From CAWDMN01 sp963803155 (GTDB lineage Bacteria > Acidobacteriota > Terriglobia > Versatilivoradales > Versatilivoraceae), in assembly GCA_963803155.1 (NCBI GenBank), contig CAWDMN010000113.1, positions 1-64,000 on the forward strand: a stretch of DNA of 64,000 nucleotides, given 5' to 3'. Shown here piece after piece: positions 54,601-62,296 of this stretch (the first letter of the stretch is position 1; each line of letters opens with the position of its first letter). Made by a program: the position numbers and the translations under genes. The notes beneath the pieces were generated by a model that made no database searches, was not told the origin of the DNA, and saw only the letters and a program-made list of their open reading frames with translations.

Positions 54601-54769
54601 GCAGGCAGGTCCCCAGCCCCCGATGGAACTGGCTCCGGCCTCCGAGACTGAATTTGTGATCCTGGAAGGGCCTGTCCAAATTGTCTTTTTAAAAGATGCG
54701 AACGGCAAAACTATCTCTTTCAAAGGCTGGCAAAACGGTCACGAATTCACGGCTAAGAAAGTGGAATAG
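51668..54769 (+). CDS. Large secreted alpha/beta-hydrolase (esterase/peptidase)
   Basis: A 1033-residue exported protein. After the signal peptide (1-24) there is a beta-rich PA14/carbohydrate-binding-like region (about 100-220: LGSDESIRVWLNGELVLD). The alpha/beta-hydrolase domain (about 400-630) has GESMGG with Ser508, Asp in NHGDVDQSV and His in PGYGHEE, as in prolyl-oligopeptidase-like and PHB-depolymerase/feruloyl-esterase enzymes. The next 300 residues are unassigned, and the C-terminus (SYVGNYEI) looks like a small DUF3471-type domain. GGAGAAAG precedes the ATG. Lying near glycan enzymes, it may deacylate polysaccharides, but a peptidase role is equally possible. Confidence 0.85.
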   Translation: MRVRAFVFSLATLVLTGMPAHLLGQESAPPPKANPTHLKEEMRMPWSRSNERFIRHWLVLGDIPLDAIPTGLKEGAPPTVLKGFETDWLIEHGGEASIKPAEKMTHKFSKGPALQWRAVTAWGDETGLSDGVGVKRDLIAYAFSTVVRPEAGKALLSLGSDESIRVWLNGELVLDRRTNRPHSFDEEQIEVEMKAGDNSLLIKSEQKVGGWTISARVLESGSIPPSIEEISPSLRDSTAEALVIRTDANGNRATQDPVTVQVIAAGGKVLAEKKALRGETIRLIPTDWPDGAYEVRCSTQRLTGLRYTTHLPWYKGDAIAAAQRLLDAGAQANDRTLEGAQTKMLADLVKELLGPEGVKVTGNPWWQIHSPLMEYEELQLESKGAKARVRPFGFVRLAYRDEIDGSTQYCRAYLPGGYDPAKKWPLVVRLHGYNPDNPEYVRWWSVDTRHLMADVEYAGHQQMIYMEPHGRGNNRYLGLGDQDVMHVIQLAKERFSVDEDRVYLMGESMGGWGAWNVSTRHADQFAAVAPIYGGADYHSQMSEEELAKLTPLDRFLAEKGSSWSMAESLLHMPILVNHGDVDQSVNVEFSRYGVRMLERWGYNVRYIELPGYGHEELNIFGNVVNWLLQFRRDANPNRVRLRSAELQNAQTYWVKVEQAASPKEFMVVDAEIMGMNTIRVDTQNVLALTLSPISKLIDPLKTLKVKWNGRPFEGSIEKGQFKLQAPDYTVGPQAKNSKVAGPISDIFNTPFAIVIGTSSTDPAMNEICRRKAEAVVTFWKQWQHQSPRVYKDSELSNEEASRYSLLLIGGPNENLAFKKLGGKIPLEISPERIKIGHRSFEAVDARIQMIYPNPLNRQRYLLTVAATSADGMVFWTPNHLQSAEFDFLVQDGHMPSGNQLASPVDFSVVSGWFDPNWNLQDTLLYLGNAEARAKGILLRAPRPDRLIPTQVLDSYVGNYEIVPGFIVKIVRKDNLLIAQAGPQPPMELAPASETEFVILEGPVQIVFLKDANGKTISFKGWQNGHEFTAKKVE

Positions 54770-54903
54770 AAACGGCGCAGTCCATCCAGTCAAAAGACGC
54801 GTGTTAAACGGTGCCGCGCTTAGATTGTTAATTTCTTGAGTAAGCATAATTCAATTATTTAAGTGCGGCACGATGATTTCAAACTCCTGTTGCTGACTTG
54901 TTT

Positions 54904-55143
54904 ATGCTCTCCAAGTCCACCATCCTTGATGTTATTGCTTATTTGGCCATCACGCTAATGTTTGGCTGTGCCTTATATATCCGATACCTGGCCAGACAAA
55001 AGGGCAAATGGCGAGAATTCCTTTATAGCTTTGTTGGGAACTGGTGCTTCTTCAAAGATAACTGGCGGGATGTGAAGATGCCGCTGTTTTTGATGGGTTT
55101 GGCTATTCTGGCCCTGATAATTGTAACCTGGGCAAAGAGGTGA
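54904..55143 (+). CDS. Small two-helix membrane protein
   Basis: A 79-residue protein with hydrophobic helices at about 8-25 (VIAYLAITLMFGCALYI) and 57-76 (MPLFLMGLAILALIIVTW) joined by a basic-aromatic loop (RQKGKWREFLYSF, FFKDNWRDVKM). The amino-acid pattern is strongly membrane-protein-like, so a real gene is likely even though no good ribosome site precedes the ATG. A TTG 6 bp upstream is an alternative. No family is recognised. Confidence 0.5.
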   Translation: MLSKSTILDVIAYLAITLMFGCALYIRYLARQKGKWREFLYSFVGNWCFFKDNWRDVKMPLFLMGLAILALIIVTWAKR

Positions 55144-55731
55144 TCAAACTCTGGGACGTGGGTGCTGGGCAGGCAGAATCCGCCACTCCTTGATTAAGGC
55201 TATGTTGAGCGCCCCGAGCAGTGGGGCCCGAGCAGTGGGGCCCGAGCAGTGGGGCCTGATCTCTTTATTCTTTATCCTGATTCCATTGGCCACACCCAGA
55301 GGATTCTCTCACGGAGGCACAAAGACACGGAGAATTGAGAATCAAGTAGGAAGAGGAGATCCTTGTCCAATCGGATGATGCATAGCCATCTGGTCTGGAC
55401 TGAGAACAAACTATCCGATGATTGGGTTCTTTTGAGCCCGGCTCCACTCTGGACGCTGCTTCCCTTCTGGCGGGCCGAACCGAAAAAAGCATGGCAGGAG
55501 CTCGCGAGGGGTGATTTCGACTGGTCCCATTAAGCCATGGATTTCTGGCCCGGCAGGGTCAAGCAAAAGCGCCGCTCCAACCGCTCCTTGGGGAAAAAGG
55601 TGCCGCGCTTGATCCAGCAATCATGACCATGAAAGGCGAGGTTATCTTGATTGATGCCGACGGAAACAAGCACCAGGAAGGGCTGAATTTTAGAAAAGTA
55701 TTTCATTGAGGACGGCAAAGGAGGATTGAAC
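55144..55731. other. Intergenic gap with a tandem repeat and possible gene remnant
   Basis: No intact gene is seen. A 14-bp unit is repeated three times at 55213-55254. From about 55440 to 55710 the plus strand has protein-like fragments in one frame, ending in MTMKGEVILIDADGNKHQ and a stop at 55708-55710, which may be the tail of a decayed gene. Confidence 0.4.
55213..55254. repeat. Three perfect tandem 14-bp repeats
   Basis: The unit CCCGAGCAGTGGGG occurs three times head to tail and is followed by a partial CCTG. Each unit can form a small hairpin (CCC...GGGG). With only three units and no spacers it is not a CRISPR array. Confidence 0.8.
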
Positions 55732-56754
55732 GTGACTAATCCCATAATAGAAGATGCCAGTGGCCGCTTGACCAGAGAGACTGACGGGTGGATTTATCCT
55801 ATCAGAATCCTAAAACTGCACACAACTGTCCCGGTTGGAGCTGCCAGGAAGTTCGTCGTCAAGGAACACTTCCAAGAGAATTCTGGAACCGGTCCTCGCA
55901 TTTTTGCTCTGCATGAGGATTTCCGCGATGTCATGATGAACAAGGTTGAGGAAAATGTTCCCGCCAGTATTCTTACCTTCTGGACCCCGGAGCAGGCTTG
56001 TTTGAAAGACAGAAACATTCTCCCGGACTTCGGAGACCGCGCCCAGACTTTCCTTGCCCATCTCTGGGAGCTGCTTTCTAAGCAGCCCAACGGCGAAGAA
56101 GGTGCGCTCTTAGTGAAAGGGGCCCAAAACGTGTTCTACGTCATGGGCACGGACAACAGGCGTTGGGCCGTCCATTTGCATTGGGAGACCTCCGGAGATA
56201 GTGGCTGGGTAATTCGCGCGGACCGCGAAAACCAATGCGAGTGGCGCTCTCAAGACCAAATCATTTCCTCCGGCGGTTTTCTCAAGCAGGTGGCTGCCGT
56301 GGACCTTCCCGCGATCCAACGGTTCGTTGCGGAAGAACACTTCAAAGTGCACGACAAGGGCAATCCCTTCATCTCGCATCCTGACTACCTGTCCAAAGAG
56401 TTCCGGCAACTGCGCGTCGCCAACAATGAGGAGAACATTCCCGCGTGTACCTTGAAAGCATACGATGTATTTTCTCTGGGGGATGCTGTCCCGGATGCCC
56501 TAATCTTGGCAGAGCTGGGCGATCACGCCCAAACCTCGATGGCACATCTTTGGGAACTGCTCAAACGGCAACCCAAGGGCAAGCCTGGTGGCCAGTTGCA
56601 GACCAATGGCAAAAACAACATCTTCTACCAAATGAGCACAGACTGCAATATTTGGGTCGTCCGTGCCCGTTATAGTAACGGCTGGGATCTGGATGCGCGC
56701 TCCATCAAGTATATTTCGGAGAGGCTTCCCGGAGATCGAGTGTTCTCCCGTTGA
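55732..56754 (+). CDS. Two-repeat protein of unrecognised family
   Basis: A 340-residue protein starting at GTG 55732, with GGAGG 7 nt upstream. No signal peptide or membrane segment is seen. It consists of two related halves, about residues 26-165 and 184-328. Shared blocks in order are FVxKEHF/FVAEEHF, EENVPA/EENIPA, GDRAQT/GDHAQT, AHLWELL-xxQPxG (both), NVFYVMGTD/NIFYQMSTD with a following Trp, and GWVIRADR/GWDLDARS. The conserved His, Glu, Asp and Trp residues could form a ligand or metal site. I do not know this domain. It lies between possible gene debris and repeat DNA and seems to be a lone gene. Confidence 0.75.
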   Translation: MTNPIIEDASGRLTRETDGWIYPIRILKLHTTVPVGAARKFVVKEHFQENSGTGPRIFALHEDFRDVMMNKVEENVPASILTFWTPEQACLKDRNILPDFGDRAQTFLAHLWELLSKQPNGEEGALLVKGAQNVFYVMGTDNRRWAVHLHWETSGDSGWVIRADRENQCEWRSQDQIISSGGFLKQVAAVDLPAIQRFVAEEHFKVHDKGNPFISHPDYLSKEFRQLRVANNEENIPACTLKAYDVFSLGDAVPDALILAELGDHAQTSMAHLWELLKRQPKGKPGGQLQTNGKNNIFYQMSTDCNIWVVRARYSNGWDLDARSIKYISERLPGDRVFSR

Positions 56755-56833
56755 TATTCGGGGCCTCTGAGCCCTCGCAATTCCATATAGAAATGGACAG
56801 GCGGGTGGCCAGGGTGAAGTGTTACATATCTCA

Positions 56834-56886
56834 GGGTGCCACGGGCAAAAGACGAAGTCGAAAGATGAAATCTTTTGCCCGTGCCT
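56834..56886. repeat. Repeat family 1 hairpin, copy e
   Basis: GGTGCCACGGGCAAAAGACG, then AAGTC, then AAATCTTTTGCCCGTGCC. It shares AAGACGAAGTC with copy c and the GCCACGGGC/GCCCGTG arms with all copies. Confidence 0.65.
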
Positions 56887-57183
56887 TCTGACTTTCCTGA
56901 ATGTAGTACCGTATGACGCGGGAGAGAGTCACCCGCGACACGCCCAAGCGCCGGGGGCCTTTGATACCGGCAGTTCTCCCAAGAAAATAGCTTTGGGTAG
57001 CTGCCCAAATTTACCGAGCTGCCAAGCCTCCCCCTCACCCGTCCGTCAGCTGACGGACACCCTCTCCCCGCTAACGCGGGGCGAGGGCTGTGAATTACCG
57101 CAGGCCTTCTCCCCCGCCGGGGGAAGAAGGTGGTCCGATCCGCCTTGGGCGGAGAGGATCGGATGAGGGGGGGGCGTTGAATA

Positions 57184-57222
57184 TTTTCATCCTCTTGTTG
57201 TGCCAGCCGTGCTGGCATAGGC
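57184..57222. repeat. Dispersed repeat family 4, partial copy 3
   Basis: Bases 57184-57208 are identical to 11330-11354 over 25 nt and are followed in both by GCTGGCAT. Only the end of the element is present here. Confidence 0.6.
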
Positions 57223-57256
57223 GACTCCCAAGCATTCGCAAAGGACTTCTTGTTTG

Positions 57257-58300
57257 TCACGGGACGATTTCCCACCGCGCCCCCCGGCCTCTTCCGGTGA
57301 GACGAATCTTGCCTTGCTTCTTCAATTCCGCGAAAACTTTTTTTATCAGCTGAGGGCTGACCGCCGGCAATTGGGCTGCAAGGTCGCCCAACGTAAACTG
57401 CTCGACTAGCGCGAGAACATTCTGCCGCACCAAATCACTCTTGGCGGGGCGCGCATCCACCGACTCTACCTGGCTTTCCAGCTCTTGGTAGGCGCGTCGC
57501 AACAAGCCTAGAAAGTAGTTCCACCATGGGGTGATCTCATTCTTGCCTTCGTGCCATCCGCGCGAGCATTCCGCCAACACGCGGTAGTACTCTTCCTTGC
57601 TCTCCTCGATGAGGCGTTCCAAACTGATATACCGCGCAACCTGGAAGCTGTGCGATTGGAGCAAAAGTGTGGTGACGAGTCTGGATACCCGGCCATTACC
57701 ATCCCGGAAAGGGTGAATGCATAAAAAGTCCAACACGAAGGTGGCGACGAGTAGAAGAGCCGGGAGCCGTTCGTCATCGCATGCTTGTCCGTAATTCTGA
57801 CAAAGCGAATCCATGGTCTTCGGGGTATCCTTGGCGGATGTTGGGACGAAACGGACTTTTCTTTCGCCGCTGGACATGATTTCAACGACTTCGTTATTCC
57901 GCCTCTTCCATTCCCCGGCATCGCCCGAAAAACCTCCTTGCGCAAAGGCGTGGAGGCGCTGAATTACCGCCGGCGTGATGGGCACATGGCGTTTTCGCGA
58001 GAAAATCCAGTCCAACGCTTGACGGTAACCAGCAAGCTCCTCTTCAGATCTATCCCGGGGCTTCGCTTTTCCGAGCACCACCGGCCGAAGCCGGTTGGCC
58101 GGAATTGTCACCCCCTCGATCCGGTTTGACGATTCAACACTCTGGACGATGGCCTGCTCGCGGAGCACATCGAGAACCTCCGGTTTTTGTCTGAGCCAAA
58201 GGTCTTGCTTGCCCCGAGCTTCCATGCAGAAACCGAGGAGCCAACCAGTACCCACCGGGAGAGTCATTTCAGCTATTTTCTTGGCGTCTAACGACAGCAT
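57257..58300 (-). CDS. Fic-domain AMP/UMP-transferase with winged-helix tail
   Basis: A 347-residue Fic protein starting at ATG 58300 behind GGAAGGAGG; an ATG 60 bp upstream lies in repeat-like DNA. The active-site loop HPFRDGNGRVSR (about 196-207) is complete and should bind ATP for AMPylation of a hydroxyl side chain. An inhibitory helix with SNRIEG, (S/T)xxxE(G/N), lies N-terminal at about residues 58-63, so the enzyme is class II and self-restrained. The last 70 residues (LVRQNVLALVEQFTLGDLAAQL, IKKVFAELKKQGKIRLTGRG) form a winged helix, suggesting DNA binding and self-regulation. Confidence 0.93.
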   Translation of the reverse strand: MLSLDAKKIAEMTLPVGTGWLLGFCMEARGKQDLWLRQKPEVLDVLREQAIVQSVESSNRIEGVTIPANRLRPVVLGKAKPRDRSEEELAGYRQALDWIFSRKRHVPITPAVIQRLHAFAQGGFSGDAGEWKRRNNEVVEIMSSGERKVRFVPTSAKDTPKTMDSLCQNYGQACDDERLPALLLVATFVLDFLCIHPFRDGNGRVSRLVTTLLLQSHSFQVARYISLERLIEESKEEYYRVLAECSRGWHEGKNEITPWWNYFLGLLRRAYQELESQVESVDARPAKSDLVRQNVLALVEQFTLGDLAAQLPAVSPQLIKKVFAELKKQGKIRLTGRGRGARWEIVP

Positions 58301-58997
58301 TTGCGGCCGCCTCCTTCCTTGGTAGCCTAATAATAGCTTATTTGGTGTTTGGTAGCCCATTTTTTTCTGGCACAGGCATAAAGACTCAACTGAAGAGAAA
58401 ACTGGCAGCGATCACGTCGCCAAGGGAAGCCAGGGCGGGGGGCATGAGGGTCAGAGTTGAAGGCGTTTATGGCAGAAACCAAGCGATTTGGCTGGCAAAA
58501 TAAAAAAAAAACTGTCAGGCTCCAAAAATTGTATCTCGGCAGATTTGTGTCAGACGGTGAGTTCCCCTTATGTTTGTATGCCGCCAGCGCCCATGAGGGA
58601 CATGGTTTCTCAGCACAGACCTCGCTGGCAATTTCCTGGAGCAAGAGGCGGTGCCCAGAACAACTTCGCGGCGCTTGGCGGCGCAAAGCCGCGGGGTCTG
58701 TGATGGATTTGATGAAAGTGTCATCCCCTTTCGATAAAATATCCTGCCTAATGAGCTGGTAAGTTTGGCTGGAATGCAAGAGATCGTTGAGGATGCTCCA
58801 GCATCAATATAGAGCACCAGCTTTGGCAGATAGGATTCTTGACATATAATCGTTCAATGGTGTCCCTGGAAGACATCTCCAAACAAATGCGGCTTTCGGC
58901 TGATTTTTTGAGCAGGGCGAGTCAGTCAGGAACGCCTAATGGCAGAAAGCGGCGCTTACTAAGACTTTTGATTATTCCTAGATTTGGGAGGGGCATT
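58301..58997. other. Divergent gap between Fic and glycoside hydrolase genes
   Basis: No gene is supported, although short frames exist on both strands at 58460-58780. The Fic-proximal part has direct repeats listed separately; an A-run of ten bases occurs near 58501. Confidence 0.4.
58319..58357 (-). promoter_or_regulatory. Direct repeats upstream of the Fic gene
   Basis: GGCTACCAA occurs twice on the minus strand, 30 bp apart (58349-58357 and 58319-58327), with a partial ACACCAAA between. The second copy touches the ribosome site GGAAGGAGG. The winged-helix tail of the Fic protein makes an autoregulatory operator possible. Confidence 0.35.
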
Positions 58998-60494
58998 ATG
59001 TCATTTAGACAATCCCTGTTCACTCTTTTTGCCATTCTGGCCATCTTCAATGGGAGCATTCTCGCAGAGTCTGCTCGCGGCCCACTCCGCCTGCTTTCCA
59101 CCAATCCGCGATATTTTACGGATGGCAGTGGAAAGGCTGTTTTTCTGACCGGTTCGCACACCTGGTGCAATCTTCAGGAAATCACCCGCCTCCCTTCAAA
59201 CCCCAATCCGGCGATTGATTTTGTCGAATATTTATCTTTTTTGAATAGGGATCACCACAACTGTTTCCGTCTGTGGGCCTGGGAGAACGCATCCTCCTTT
59301 GATCCCGCCGGCAAGATCACCTACCAAATCGATCCTCTGCCGTACCAAAGGACCGGACCGGGTATTGCGCTGGACGGCAAACCTAAGTTTGACCTGAATA
59401 AATTTAATCAGCCATATTTTGACCGGGTGCAAAGCCGCACCATGGCTGCACGGGATGAGGGATTCTATGTAATCATCATGCTCTTCCAAGGTTTCAGCCT
59501 GCTCGAAAAAGGGCATGATGACGACTGGAAAGGCCATCCCTGCAACGCCGCCAACAACATTAATCACCTTGATGGCGATCCCAATGGCGACGGCAAGGGA
59601 ATCGAAACGCACTCGCTGGCTATTCCTGCCATCTTGGCCTTTCAGAAAGCTTACATTCGCAAGGTCATCGATACGGTGAATGATCTTGATAATGTTCTTT
59701 ACGAAATCACCAATGAAGATAATGGGAGTCCGGAGAACACGGCCTGGCAGTACCACATGATCGATTTCATTCACGGCTATGAGAAGACTAAGCCGAAACA
59801 ACATCCGGTGGGAATGACCCACCAATGGCCCGATGGGAGGAACTCCGCGGAATTCAGCAGTCCCGCTGAATGGGTATCGCCCGGAGAGGAAGGGGGTTTT
59901 CAAACTGATCCTCCGGCGGCGGATGGCGGAAAGGTGATCCTGAACGACACCGACCATTCTTTCTTCTATACCGGGCTGCAAAAAGCAGGCCCCGAGGGGC
60001 AACGCGCCTGGGTCTGGAAGAACTTCACGCGGGGAAATCAAACCATGTTCATGGATCCATATCTTGATCCTACGCCCTGGTATGTCACCACACGCAACCA
60101 CCCGGTGGACGGGAAGCCAGATCCATATTGGGATGTCCTGCGGATCAACATGGGCTATACCCGCCAGTACGCGGACCGTATAAACTTGGCCTCGATGACC
60201 CCCCAATGTGCCCTGGCCTCCAGCTGCAATTGTCTCGCCACTTCATCCTCAGCCGTCCCAGAGTACCTGGTTTACCTGCCTCTGGGTCCCTGGGTAACCG
60301 TGGATCTTTCCGCCGCTCGCGGTGTTCTCTCCGTGGAGTGGTTCAATCCCTCTACCGGCGCGGTTTTCCATGGGGAACCTGTCATGGGCGGCGCCAAGAC
60401 GCCGTTGGCGGCTCCATTTCAGGGGGATGCAGTGCTTTATCTTTTTCAGTCTCCGGAGAATATTGGAGATGTTAAAAAGGCTACAAATCCTTAG
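58998..60494 (+). CDS. Secreted glycoside-hydrolase-like protein
   Basis: A 498-residue exported protein starting at ATG 58998 behind GGGAGGGG. Signal peptide 1-23. The opening PRYFTDGSGKAVFLTGSHTW is typical of a large group of putative glycoside hydrolases with a TIM barrel (DUF4038/GH5-like). NVLYEITNEDNG, with Asn-Glu at a strand end, marks the likely acid/base. A C-terminal beta-sandwich region (EYLVYLPLGPWVTVDLSAARG, VEWFNPSTGAVF) matches the collagen-binding-like domain seen in this group. It is probably active on plant or microbial polysaccharide. A GH5 gene follows 190 bp downstream. Confidence 0.85.
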   Translation: MSFRQSLFTLFAILAIFNGSILAESARGPLRLLSTNPRYFTDGSGKAVFLTGSHTWCNLQEITRLPSNPNPAIDFVEYLSFLNRDHHNCFRLWAWENASSFDPAGKITYQIDPLPYQRTGPGIALDGKPKFDLNKFNQPYFDRVQSRTMAARDEGFYVIIMLFQGFSLLEKGHDDDWKGHPCNAANNINHLDGDPNGDGKGIETHSLAIPAILAFQKAYIRKVIDTVNDLDNVLYEITNEDNGSPENTAWQYHMIDFIHGYEKTKPKQHPVGMTHQWPDGRNSAEFSSPAEWVSPGEEGGFQTDPPAADGGKVILNDTDHSFFYTGLQKAGPEGQRAWVWKNFTRGNQTMFMDPYLDPTPWYVTTRNHPVDGKPDPYWDVLRINMGYTRQYADRINLASMTPQCALASSCNCLATSSSAVPEYLVYLPLGPWVTVDLSAARGVLSVEWFNPSTGAVFHGEPVMGGAKTPLAAPFQGDAVLYLFQSPENIGDVKKATNP

Positions 60495-60684
60495 CCGCTT
60501 TGTGGGCTGAAGTCTCGTAGGCGGACTGATGGCTGAACCTTGAAGAGTCGAAAGGGTCTCGGTCGCCGCATCAAAATGGTTGAATTAATTTTCCTCAGAT
60601 AGGACGAACGGGAAATTCAACAATGTAAAAGCAGCACAATGACTCCACTCACTCAAAACGCCCAAACAAAAGGAAGGCTCAAAA

Positions 60685-61812
60685 GTGATCCGACGCGACT
60701 TTTTGAAAATGAGCGTGGCAACTGCCCTCACCACCTCAGTTGTCGCTGCGCGGCAGGCCACCATCTCAGAGGCACTCGATTTCCGTTCTCTATCGACCGC
60801 GCAACCATTGCCGCGCTGGCGAGGATTTAACTTGCTCGAAAAGCTCTCACACACTCCTGATGAGTGGGCCATCGCGCCTGAATGGGGACGTCACAATGAG
60901 CCATTTCGGGAATCTGACTTTGAGTGGATTGCCGCATGGGGGTTCAATTTTGTCCGCCTGGCGATGTCCTATAAATGTTGGACCGAACCGCGGGATCCGA
61001 GCCGACTGATCGAGAAGCACCTGAAAGAAATTGATCAAGCCATCGATTACGGCCGGCGATATGGCATTCACGTCAGCCTCAACTTTTGTCGTGCCCCGGG
61101 CTATTATATCCAGCCACACGAGCCCAACAACCTCTGGAGCGATGAAAAGATGTTGGATCTTTGTGCCTGGCACTGGCGTCAATTTGCCCGGCGTTACAGA
61201 GGGATTCCAGGGCCGCAATTGAGCTTCGATCTGATCAATGAGCCAAACAATGTTTCGGAGGCCGCATATGTCCGTGTCATTCACCGGCTGGTCAAAGACA
61301 TTCGGGAAGAAGATCCGGACCGTGTCATCATCGCGGAAGGAATCAATGTGGCACAGAAGCCAGTTCCCGGCTTAGCCCGGCTGGGAGTGATCGAAGGCGC
61401 GCATTGTTACTGGCCGGGACAGCTCACTCATTACAAAGCACCCTGGGCTGGTTACCCACAAGCCAACAATCAATTGCCGACTGCCTGGCCCATCCAGGAT
61501 GGAGCAAAGGGGAGACTTGATAAGGAATCTCTACGTTCTGGCTTCATTGCTCCCTGGCGAAAGCTCGCGGAGCAAGGGGTAAGCGTTCACGTCGGTGAAT
61601 TTGGCTGCTATCGCTATACACCGCATGAGGTGGCGTTAGCTTGGATGCGCGACCTTCTGGATTTAATCAAGGAAGCGGGATGGGGCTGGGCATTGTGGTG
61701 TTTTCGCGGCTCATTTGGGATTCTCGACAGCGGTCGTGAGGATGTCAAATACGAGGACTTCCGGGGTCACAAATTGGATCGAAAAATGCTGGAATTGTTA
61801 CAAGGGCATTAG
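60685..61812 (+). CDS. Tat-exported GH5-like endoglycosidase
   Basis: A 375-residue protein starting at GTG 60685 with AGGAAGG 7 nt upstream. Tat signal IRRDFLK, then SVATALTTSVVA. The barrel shows RWRGFNLLEK, WGFNFVRLAMSY, LSFDLINEPNN (the Asn-Glu acid/base) and VHVGEFGCY (the nucleophile Glu), the pattern of GH5 cellulase-type enzymes, with GWALWCFRGSFG near the end. Size fits a single catalytic domain. It acts outside the cytoplasm on a beta-glycan of unknown kind and may share a transcript with the gene upstream. Confidence 0.9.
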   Translation: MIRRDFLKMSVATALTTSVVAARQATISEALDFRSLSTAQPLPRWRGFNLLEKLSHTPDEWAIAPEWGRHNEPFRESDFEWIAAWGFNFVRLAMSYKCWTEPRDPSRLIEKHLKEIDQAIDYGRRYGIHVSLNFCRAPGYYIQPHEPNNLWSDEKMLDLCAWHWRQFARRYRGIPGPQLSFDLINEPNNVSEAAYVRVIHRLVKDIREEDPDRVIIAEGINVAQKPVPGLARLGVIEGAHCYWPGQLTHYKAPWAGYPQANNQLPTAWPIQDGAKGRLDKESLRSGFIAPWRKLAEQGVSVHVGEFGCYRYTPHEVALAWMRDLLDLIKEAGWGWALWCFRGSFGILDSGREDVKYEDFRGHKLDRKMLELLQGH

Positions 61813-62296
61813 TCCCGCTGAGGGGCCAAGAAAAATCACTTATTATTCGGAGGAGGACGAATCTGCCTATCGCTAGCCGGGGATGGCGCTGGCAGCTCGC
61901 GGAGCAGTTATGCAGCTGCTTTCGATGCCGCAAAATGATTTTCCGGGTGCGCGAATAAGGACGCGACCGTACCTGAAAAACCGAATAATTAGGCCCTCTT
62001 AATCATTATTGGTCACTGCCCAGATCCTCGTGAAAATGGTAGCCACAGTGAGCATCTCCAGCGAGCCGTCGGCTTTTGGTTAGGCGACCGGGCTCCACGC
62101 CAAGCAAAATGCCCTTAGTATAACTCCCGCACGGAGTGGTTCTGAGTCGTTGCCATTGTTGAAGAAAATGAATCATCCTTGGGAACAGGTAAAAAGGTTT
62201 CAGCTCATAGAGTCCCGCACTATTGTCCATTGCAATTTGCTGGCAAAGCAGATGACTGGGAAAAGCGGAAATCCGCCAAGCTTAAGAAGAGAATAT
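61813..62296. other. Gap between convergent genes with repeat family 2 copy C
   Basis: No gene is supported. The family-2 element lies at 62011-62135 between the ends of two convergent hydrolase genes. Confidence 0.45.
62011..62135. repeat. Dispersed palindromic repeat family 2, copy C
   Basis: From GGTCACTGCCCAGATCCT through GGTAGCCACAGTGAGCAT, GCGAGCCGTCGGCTTTTGG, GGGCTCCACGCC and AAATGCCCTTAG. It is close to copy A on the left and copy B in the centre; the right end is diverged and its inverted arm is lost. Confidence 0.6.

Larger units (their letters stand above)
56755..57256. other. Intergenic gap with family-1 and family-4 repeats
   Basis: No gene is supported. It carries a complete family-1 hairpin (56834-56886), a purine/pyrimidine-skewed GC-rich stretch (57025-57175, with CCGTCAGCTGACGG) and the end of a family-4 repeat (57184-57222). 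Confidence 0.45.

Noticed and set aside
55213..55254. A short CRISPR array
   Set aside because: The three 14-bp units are directly adjacent without spacers and no cas gene is present.
56670..57275. A 201-residue minus-strand gene
   Set aside because: It overlaps the end of the two-repeat gene antisense and then runs through three repeat segments; its composition is Pro/Arg-rich throughout.
42000..58360. A defence island (VapBC, Fic, PIN)
   Set aside because: The toxin-like genes are 15 kb apart and separated by ordinary metabolic, sensor and hydrolase genes; no nuclease, helicase or restriction gene is present.
58327..58779. Protein genes in the Fic/hydrolase gap on either strand
   Set aside because: The frames overlap each other, lack ribosome sites and show low-complexity, Arg/Ser/Cys-rich translations typical of non-coding DNA.
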